Below are positions 47,654 through 54,212 of a stretch of DNA of 64,000 bases, in pieces (position 1 is the first letter of the stretch; each line of letters begins with the position of its first letter). Location of the stretch: the NCBI GenBank assembly GCA_046328125.1, contig JAXLXF010000017.1, positions 1-64,000 on the forward strand, read 5' to 3'. Made by a program: the position numbers and the translations under genes. This DNA is from JADZEM01 sp046328125 (GTDB lineage: Bacteria; Chloroflexota; UBA6077; JACCZL01). Below the pieces are notes generated by a model that saw only the letters and a list, made by a program, of their open reading frames with translations, did not search any database and was not told the DNA's origin.

Positions 47654-48817
47654 ATGGCAATCAGGACCGCGATGGACGACGCCCTGGAGCAGGCCGTGGA
47701 GTCGGGCAGCCTGCCTGGGGTGGTGGCGCTGGCCGCCGACGCGAACGGCGTGATCTACCAGGGCGCGTTCGGCAAGCGCGCCGTGGGCGGCGCCGTCGAG
47801 ATGACGCTCGACACCGTCTTCTTCATCGCGTCGATGACCAAAGCGATCACCTCGGTCGCCGCGATGCAGCTAGTCGAGCGTGGGGAGATCACGCTCGAAG
47901 AGCCGCTCGGCGCCCGATTCCCGGAGCTCGTCGCGCCCCAGGTGCTCGAAGGGTTTGATACAGCTGGCGCCCCGATCCTGCGCCCGGCCCGCCGCCCGAT
48001 CACGCTCCGGCACCTGCTCACCCACACCGCCGGCTACTCGGGCGCCAACTGGAACGGATCCATGCAGCGGTACCTCGACATGACTGCCGAGGAGCGCGCC
48101 AGGGGAGGCGACCGCGCGATGCTGCACTCGCCGCTCGTGTTCGACCCGGGCGATGGCTGGGAGTACGGCCTCTCGACCGACTGGGTTGGCCAGGTCGTCG
48201 AGATGGTCAGCGGCAAGCGCCTGGACCTGTACGTCGAGGAGCAGATCGCCGGTCCGCTCGGCATGACCGACACGAAGTTCTTCATCGGCCCAGACCAGGA
48301 GGCACGAAAGGTCAGCATGCACCGCCGCCACCCGGACGGCTCGCTGGAGGCGATCCCGTGGTCGTTCGCGCAGACGACCGGCTTCGTCAGGGGCGCCGGC
48401 GGCCTCCACTCGACCGGTCCGGACTACCTCCGCTTCGTCCAGATGCTGGTCGGGCAGGGCACGCGCGAGGGCGTTCAGATCCTGAAATCTGAGACGGTCG
48501 CCGACATGGCGCGCAACCAGATGGGCGAGATCACGATGCCGGTCATGCGGACGGTCGCACCGCTGACCTCCAACGACTTCGAGCCGTTCCCGGGCATCGT
48601 CACGAAGTGGGGGCTGGGGTTCGCGATCAACACCGAGACCGGGGCGGGTGGCCGGAGCGCCTGCAGCCTGGCCTGGGGCGGTATCGCCAACACCTACTTC
48701 TGGATCGATCCCGCGAAGCGGCTGGGCGGCCTCATCATGACCCAGATCCTGCCGTTCGCCGATCGAGCGGTGCTGGATACGTTCACCGCGTTCGAGCGGG
48801 CGGTGTACGGCCTGTAG
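47654..48817 (+). CDS. Serine beta-lactamase-family hydrolase, paralog 1
   Basis: 387 aa, no signal peptide, so probably cytoplasmic. ATG 47654 has GGAGGGTGA just upstream; the frame before it overlaps pdp and is spurious. SxxK is S60-M-T-K63. The Tyr motif is WEYGLSTDW, and HTAGY and GPLGMTDTKF are typical of the class C/EstB-like family. These are usually esterases or D-aminopeptidase-like enzymes rather than resistance determinants. It is a close paralog of the gene at 49168, sharing MDDALEQAVE and YQGAFGKRA. Substrate unknown. Confidence 0.9.
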   Translation: MAIRTAMDDALEQAVESGSLPGVVALAADANGVIYQGAFGKRAVGGAVEMTLDTVFFIASMTKAITSVAAMQLVERGEITLEEPLGARFPELVAPQVLEGFDTAGAPILRPARRPITLRHLLTHTAGYSGANWNGSMQRYLDMTAEERARGGDRAMLHSPLVFDPGDGWEYGLSTDWVGQVVEMVSGKRLDLYVEEQIAGPLGMTDTKFFIGPDQEARKVSMHRRHPDGSLEAIPWSFAQTTGFVRGAGGLHSTGPDYLRFVQMLVGQGTREGVQILKSETVADMARNQMGEITMPVMRTVAPLTSNDFEPFPGIVTKWGLGFAINTETGAGGRSACSLAWGGIANTYFWIDPAKRLGGLIMTQILPFADRAVLDTFTAFERAVYGL

Positions 48818-48882
48818 CGGCCAGTGCTCGACAGAATCTTGCACAACAGTAACTTGCAAGCGGCACGAGCCTCACACCGGAC

Positions 48883-49033
48883 TGTCATCCCGAACCGAAG
48901 CGAGCCCGTTCGCTACGCTCAGGGGAGCCTTGCGAGCGAAGGGAGGCATCTCACGCTGACCAGATCGGGAGCATGAGATCCCTCGCGGCAGGATGTTGCA
49001 GGGCTTGCGAATTGACGGCCGCTCGGGATGACA
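48883..49033 (+). repeat. 151-bp element with TGTCATCCCGA terminal inverted repeats
   Basis: Ends TGTCATCCCGA (48883-48893) and TCGGGATGACA (49023-49033), an exact 11-bp inverted repeat. The interior contains GCGAGCCCGTTCGC-type palindromes and GAGATCCCTCGCGG. It has no ORF. A half copy is at 41890-41955. It lies between the two paralogous hydrolase genes and fills about half of a 350-bp gene-free gap. Confidence 0.75.
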
Positions 49034-49167
49034 ACGATGTTGATGGCTCCATGCGCGAGAATGGCGCCGTAAGAACTGAGAAATGTATCGTCTCAGCAGT
49101 GTCACTCGGTGGCGGCGCAACGTCGCGCCGCCGAGTCATCGTGCCAGGAGTCAAGGAGGACGTTCCG

Positions 49168-50337
49168 ATGGCGACCAGGACCGCGATGGACGATGCGCTG
49201 GAGCAGGCGGTCGAGGCCGGGCGCGTGCCCGGCGTGGTGGCGGTGGCGGCAGATTCTGGTGGTGTGACCTATCAGGGCGCGTTTGGGAAGCGCGCGGCCA
49301 ACGGCGACGTCCCGATGACGGTGGACACCGTGTTCTGGATCGCGTCGATGACCAAGGCGATCACCTCGGTCGCGGCGATCCAGCAAGTCGAGCGGGGGAA
49401 TCTCGACCTCGACGCGCCGATTGGCGAGATCCTGCCGGAGCTGGCAGCGCCCCGGGTGCTCGAAGGGTTCGACCCTGCCGGCGTCCCAATCTTGCGTCGG
49501 GCTCGCCGCCCGATCACGCTGCGACTGCTCCTCACCCACACGGCCGGCTTCACCTACAACATCTGGAGCGAGCCGATGGGCCGGTACATGGAGCACACCG
49601 GGATGCCGGGCATCATCTCCTGCCAGAACGTCTGCCTGGAGGCGCCGTTGATGTTCGATCCTGGCGAGCGCTGGGAGTACGGCATCAACATCGACTGGGC
49701 CGGCAAAGCGGTCGAGAAGGTGACTGGCCTGAGCCTGAACGAGTACTTCAGGCAGCAGATCTTCGAGCCGCTCGGCATGACCGACACTGGCTTCGTGCTC
49801 GGGCCAGACCAGCGCGCACGACTGGTCAGCATGCACGCTCGCACCGGCGAGACCTCGTTCGACGTGATCCCGTTCGAGGTGCCCCAGCAGCCCGAGTTCT
49901 TCATGGGCGGCGGCGGCCTCTACTCGACCGGCCGTGACTACCTGACCTTCCTCCAGGCGCTGCTCAACGACGGCAGCTTCAACGGCGCCCAGATCCTGAA
50001 GCCGGAGACCGTCGCGGAGGCGAACCGCAATCAGATCGGAGACCTGAACGTCGGCCTGCTGCGCACGGCTGACCCGGGCAGCTCACTGGACGCCGAATTC
50101 TTCCCGGGCGCGCCCAAGAAGTGGGGCCTGGCCTACATGATCAACGTCGAGGATGCGCCGACCGGCCGCTCGGCGGGCAGTCTCGCCTGGGCCGGCCTCG
50201 CGAACACGTACTACTGGCTCGATCCGACCAACAAGGTGGCCGGCGTCATCCTGACGCAGATCCTGCCGTTCGCCGATCCGATCGTCCTCGACCTGTTCGG
50301 GCAGTTCGAGCGCGCCGTCTACGGCGACCGGTTATAG
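49168..50337 (+). CDS. Serine beta-lactamase-family hydrolase, paralog 2
   Basis: 389 aa. ATG 49168 follows AAGGAGGA; upstream frame runs through the 48883-49033 repeat and is not protein. SxxK is S60-M-T-K63, the Tyr motif is WEYGINIDW, HTAGF and EPLGMTDTGF follow. It shares most of its length with paralog 1; the main differences lie in the region around GMPGIISCQNVCLEAPLM. Likely a tandem duplication with divergence of specificity. No signal peptide. Convergent with the DapB-like gene, whose stop overlaps its 3' end by 6 nt. Confidence 0.9.
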   Translation: MATRTAMDDALEQAVEAGRVPGVVAVAADSGGVTYQGAFGKRAANGDVPMTVDTVFWIASMTKAITSVAAIQQVERGNLDLDAPIGEILPELAAPRVLEGFDPAGVPILRRARRPITLRLLLTHTAGFTYNIWSEPMGRYMEHTGMPGIISCQNVCLEAPLMFDPGERWEYGINIDWAGKAVEKVTGLSLNEYFRQQIFEPLGMTDTGFVLGPDQRARLVSMHARTGETSFDVIPFEVPQQPEFFMGGGGLYSTGRDYLTFLQALLNDGSFNGAQILKPETVAEANRNQIGDLNVGLLRTADPGSSLDAEFFPGAPKKWGLAYMINVEDAPTGRSAGSLAWAGLANTYYWLDPTNKVAGVILTQILPFADPIVLDLFGQFERAVYGDRL

Positions 50338-51258
50338 GTCGTCTTCGTCGTCCTCGTCTTCGTCGTCGGCCGGCATCAACCCCAACGAGGTCCAGTAGTG
50401 GACCGGCGGCAGGTCGGACAGCGAGTAGAGGCCGGGATCGCTGGTCAGGGCGGCGGGTATGGCGTTCACCGCCAGCGCGGCGAGCGCCTGCTCGCCGCCG
50501 CTGCCGCCCGCGATGGTCATCCGCAGCGACGGCGTGCCCTCGACTTCGACCTCGAGCGATGGGCCGGCCCCGGCCGTTTCGGCCAACGCCTCGACGACCA
50601 GCACCTCGCGACCATCGAGGCTGCCGACGATCCCGTACGCGGCGCCGGTGTCCTCCTCGTCATAGTCGTCGATCGCCCAGCCAATCGAGAGGGCCAGCGC
50701 TCGCGACCAGGCGCCGAGCGACGGGCGTCCGGCGGCGCCAAACGCCGAACGCAGGCGGATCACCAGTCGCGTGACGTTTGCACTCGCTCCGGTCAGCGCG
50801 AGCGGGAGCGCCCCCAGCAGCGCGTCGGACGGGTCGAGCGCCAGCGCCGTGACCTCGGCCTCACGGGCCAGGGTGTCGATCGAGACCGCCAGGTCGTCGT
50901 CGTCCTCGTCGGGGGGGTACGCCAGCTCCGGCATGACCGCCACGACGTTCAGACCGACTTCGAGTAGCAGCTCTAGGTCGGTGGTCGCCGCGTCGAGGTC
51001 ACCGTCGGGCGCGAACAGCACCACGTCCGCTTCCAGGTCACGGAGCACGTTCGCGTTCGAGGTCACCGTCACGCCGGTCGTCGCGCCGAGACCGGCCACG
51101 TCGCCCAGGTCGCGGCCCTCGCGCCCGGCCGATGGATCGACCGCGGCGACGCTGACCAGCCCCTCCCGCGTCGCCACGGACCGCGCAATCGCCGAGCCGA
51201 GCGGTCCGAGGCCGAAATGCACCACTCGAACGTCCTGCACCTCTGTGGGCTGCTCCAT
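50332..51258 (-). CDS. DapB-like NAD(P)-binding oxidoreductase with acidic tail
   Basis: 308 aa. ATG 51258 is chosen because GGAG lies 9 nt upstream; ATG 51267 abuts the RBS. Rossmann motif VVHFGLGPLGSAIARSVAT, then a DapB/diaminopentanoate-dehydrogenase-like layout: DAVLFAPDGDLDAATTDLEL-type segment, VVAVMPELAYP and a C-terminal substrate region. It resembles dihydrodipicolinate reductase-family proteins of uncertain substrate, not canonical DapB (no lysine-pathway context). The last 12 residues are almost all Asp/Glu. It follows DinG on the same strand. Confidence 0.7.
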   Translation of the reverse strand: MEQPTEVQDVRVVHFGLGPLGSAIARSVATREGLVSVAAVDPSAGREGRDLGDVAGLGATTGVTVTSNANVLRDLEADVVLFAPDGDLDAATTDLELLLEVGLNVVAVMPELAYPPDEDDDDLAVSIDTLAREAEVTALALDPSDALLGALPLALTGASANVTRLVIRLRSAFGAAGRPSLGAWSRALALSIGWAIDDYDEEDTGAAYGIVGSLDGREVLVVEALAETAGAGPSLEVEVEGTPSLRMTIAGGSGGEQALAALAVNAIPAALTSDPGLYSLSDLPPVHYWTSLGLMPADDEDEDDEDDL

Positions 51259-51263
51259 CTGCG

Positions 51264-54146
51264 TCATCTCCTGAGCGAGATCGCCATGCCGAGGTGGTCA
51301 CGCTCACCGCGCATCCAGGCGCCCGCCACCCGACCGGCATCGGTCGCGGGGCCGGCCCGCATCTCGCAGGCCGGCAATGAGTCGAGAAACGAGCGACCAT
51401 AACGGCGCGTCCTGACACGGCTGTCAAGTACGATCATGATGCCGCGGTCGGTCTTGCTGCGAATCAGCCGACCGAAACCCTGCCGGAAGCGCAAGATCGC
51501 GTGCGGCAGCGAGTACTGGCTGAACGGGTCGTCGAACTGCTCGCTGCGGGCCTCGACGATCGGATCGGTGGGGGGCGCGAACGGCAGCCGGGCGATGATC
51601 AGGCAGCTGAGCGCCTCGCCGACGACGTCGACGCCCTCCCAGAAGCTGCTGGTGCCGAGCAGGACGCACGGCCGCCCGCTCTTGAACGTCTCCAGCAGGC
51701 GGGCTCGCGAGCTGCCGTCCACCCGCTGGCCGAGCAAGATGATCTTGCGAGCGTCGAGCTGGTCGCGCAGCCCCAGATAGGTCGCCCGCAGCTGGCTGTG
51801 TGAGGTGAACAGCGCCATCGTGCGGCCCTTGAGCTCGGTGGCGGCGTCCAGGATGACCCGCTCGACCGCCCGCTGATAGCCGGGCTGGTTCGGCTCCGGC
51901 GCGTTGGTCGGGAGGAACACCAGCGTGGAGGTGGCGTAGTTGAACGGCGAGCCGACCGTCAGCTCATCGGCGTCGTGCAGGTCGAGGCGGTCACGGACGT
52001 AGCGGAAGCTGCCTTCGCTGGTCAGGGTCGCCGAGGTCAGCACCGCCGCCGCGAGTGGCCCGATCAACTGGTCCCGGATCGTCGGGCCGACGTCGAGGGG
52101 CGCCGCGCTGACGCCAAGCTCGTCGTTCTGGCCGAGCGTCAACCAGGCGATCGTGCCGGCATCCGCTTCCGCGATGATCCTGGAGAAGTGTAGGCGGGTC
52201 TCCTCCCAGGCGGTGGCCTGCACCGCCAGCTCGCCGAGCAGCGCGTCCTGCACGTCCGTTCGATTCGGCACCGCGTCGAGGCCGGCGCTGAGCTCTGCCA
52301 GCGTCCGCTGCAGGTCGAGCAGGTCGCGCCCGACCTCACCCCACAGAATGTCCACTTCGGACCAGATTGGCTGCGCCCGCACGCCCTGGGTCACGCGCAC
52401 CTGGGCCGGTCCGCCGTCGCCGCGCCGCGTACGCTCCCGCGTGAGCGCCCCGAGCATCTCGAACAGGCGGTCCAGGCCGTTCCGCGCTCGGAGCACCTGC
52501 TCGCGCCCGCGCTCCAGGCGGCGCTGATGCTGCTCCTTCTTGTCGTCGTCGCCGGTCGCGTGCACGAGCACGCCGGTCGCCTCGGCGAGCAGCCCCGGAC
52601 CGCCAGCCGCGCCGGTCTCGGCCAGCTCGGCGAGGCGGCGCGCGCATTCGCGAGCCGTCACCCGGCGGCTGAGCTGCGCCGTCGCCTCGTCCTCCAGGTG
52701 GTGGGCCTCGTCCACGATCAGGTGCTTGTACTCGGGCAGCACCTGATTGCCGGTGACCACGTCCGACAGCAACAGCGAGTGGTTCACGATCACCACGTGG
52801 GCGCTGTCGGCGGCCCGCCGCGCCCGGGCCACGAAACAGCTGCCCTCGCGGTGGAACGAGCAGCGCAACGGCGAGCACACTTCGGCCGCTGCCGCCACCT
52901 TGCTCCACGCCTCCTCTTCCTCGGACGACAGGCGGAGCTCGGCGCGGTCGCCAGTGGAGGTGCGCCGCAGCCAGAGCAGGGTCCGGATCAGCAGCATTCG
53001 CTCGCCGGCGCTCAGTTCGTCGGATTTGAACAACGTCAGCCAGCGCCGCAAACACAGGTAGTTCGAGCGACCCTTCAGAACCGTGACGCGGGCAGGCAAG
53101 CCAGTCGCCCGCAGCAGATCCGGTACGTCCTTGTCCAGCAACTGGTCCTGGAGGTTGATGGTGTTCGTGCTGACGACCACCCGCAGGCCGTTCTCGACCG
53201 CGAACCGCAGCGCCGGCAGCAGGTACGCCAGCGACTTGCCGGTGCCGGTCCCGGCCTCCACCAGCAGCACGTCGCCTTCGTTGAGGGCGGTCGCGACCGC
53301 CGCCAGCATCCGCCGCTGAGCCGGCCGGTCCTCGTAGCCGGGGAGTGCCCGCGCGACCGGCCCGCCCGGCGCAATCGAGGCGCCGAGTGATTTCGGGTCG
53401 AGCGGCACGAACGTGTCCCTCGGCTCGACGCTCTCGGCGGCGTCCGGCGGCCTCAGCCCGTCGAGTGGGCTCGCGCCGGCCGCTTCCATCTGGCCGGCCT
53501 CGATCGCGCGGCGCACTTTCGCCTGCTGGACCTGTTCGAAGATCGTCTTCAGCGGCCAGTCGAGCGGCGCTGCCAGCCTGACGATCTGCGCGAGCGTCTC
53601 CAGCGGCAGCTCGCCGACCGCCGCCACCAGTGCCTGAAATACCGCGCGCGCCAGCTCGGCGTCCGCGAGGGCACGGTGTGGGATCTCGCCGCCGACCCCC
53701 ATCTCCCGCGCGATCGAGCCGAGATCGTACGCCTTCAGGCCCGGCCGCAGCAGGATCGCCAGCTCGAACGTGTCGAAGCGGCGGTTGGCCAGGTCCAGGC
53801 CAGCCTTCTTCAGGTGCTCCAGGTCGAGCGCGATCGACTGCCCAACGATGGTCGCGCCGCCGACGAACGTCGACAGGCGGTCCAGGACGTCGCGCAGCGG
53901 CTCGCCGCGCGCCAGGTCGCGGGCCGTCAGGCCGGTCAGGTTCCCCACGCGGTAGGAGAGCGTGCCTTTCGGGCGGACCAGGGCGCTGAACGTGTCCAGC
54001 GTTTCGGCGCCACGGAACTTCACGGCTCCGACTTCGATGATCTCGGAACCGGTGTCGCTATCGAGGATTTCGAGGTCGAGGGAGACGAGTGGCAGATCGA
54101 TCACATGTCGTCCGGCGCGCGGCGCGCGAATACTGGCGGACGGCAT
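51264..54146 (-). CDS. dinG: DinG-type helicase fused to DnaQ-like exonuclease
   Basis: About 960 aa from ATG 54146; the start is uncertain, as a GTG at 54104 or ATG further upstream is possible. The N-terminal DEDDh exonuclease keeps all catalytic residues: SLDLEI, ALDLEHL and HRALADAELA. The XPD/DinG helicase follows with Walker A EAGTGTGKS (~297-305) and DEAH (~479-482). Four cysteines with the iron-sulfur spacing of XPD/DinG (C365, C424, C429, C437) lie between them. So this combines the Gram-positive exonuclease fusion with the Fe-S domain usually lost in it. Likely role is repair of structured DNA or R-loops. Confidence 0.88.
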   Translation of the reverse strand: MPSASIRAPRAGRHVIDLPLVSLDLEILDSDTGSEIIEVGAVKFRGAETLDTFSALVRPKGTLSYRVGNLTGLTARDLARGEPLRDVLDRLSTFVGGATIVGQSIALDLEHLKKAGLDLANRRFDTFELAILLRPGLKAYDLGSIAREMGVGGEIPHRALADAELARAVFQALVAAVGELPLETLAQIVRLAAPLDWPLKTIFEQVQQAKVRRAIEAGQMEAAGASPLDGLRPPDAAESVEPRDTFVPLDPKSLGASIAPGGPVARALPGYEDRPAQRRMLAAVATALNEGDVLLVEAGTGTGKSLAYLLPALRFAVENGLRVVVSTNTINLQDQLLDKDVPDLLRATGLPARVTVLKGRSNYLCLRRWLTLFKSDELSAGERMLLIRTLLWLRRTSTGDRAELRLSSEEEEAWSKVAAAAEVCSPLRCSFHREGSCFVARARRAADSAHVVIVNHSLLLSDVVTGNQVLPEYKHLIVDEAHHLEDEATAQLSRRVTARECARRLAELAETGAAGGPGLLAEATGVLVHATGDDDKKEQHQRRLERGREQVLRARNGLDRLFEMLGALTRERTRRGDGGPAQVRVTQGVRAQPIWSEVDILWGEVGRDLLDLQRTLAELSAGLDAVPNRTDVQDALLGELAVQATAWEETRLHFSRIIAEADAGTIAWLTLGQNDELGVSAAPLDVGPTIRDQLIGPLAAAVLTSATLTSEGSFRYVRDRLDLHDADELTVGSPFNYATSTLVFLPTNAPEPNQPGYQRAVERVILDAATELKGRTMALFTSHSQLRATYLGLRDQLDARKIILLGQRVDGSSRARLLETFKSGRPCVLLGTSSFWEGVDVVGEALSCLIIARLPFAPPTDPIVEARSEQFDDPFSQYSLPHAILRFRQGFGRLIRSKTDRGIMIVLDSRVRTRRYGRSFLDSLPACEMRAGPATDAGRVAGAWMRGERDHLGMAISLRR

Positions 54147-54212
54147 CGTACCATGCGCGACACCCGGCGTTGCCCACTTCTGACAGTCCCCCAGAGACTG
54201 CAAGGAGATACG

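Noticed and set aside
48973..49167. N-terminal extension of hydrolase paralog 2
   Set aside because: Encoded by the TGTCATCCCGA repeat and spacer. The RBS at ATG 49168 and alignment with paralog 1 fix the start.
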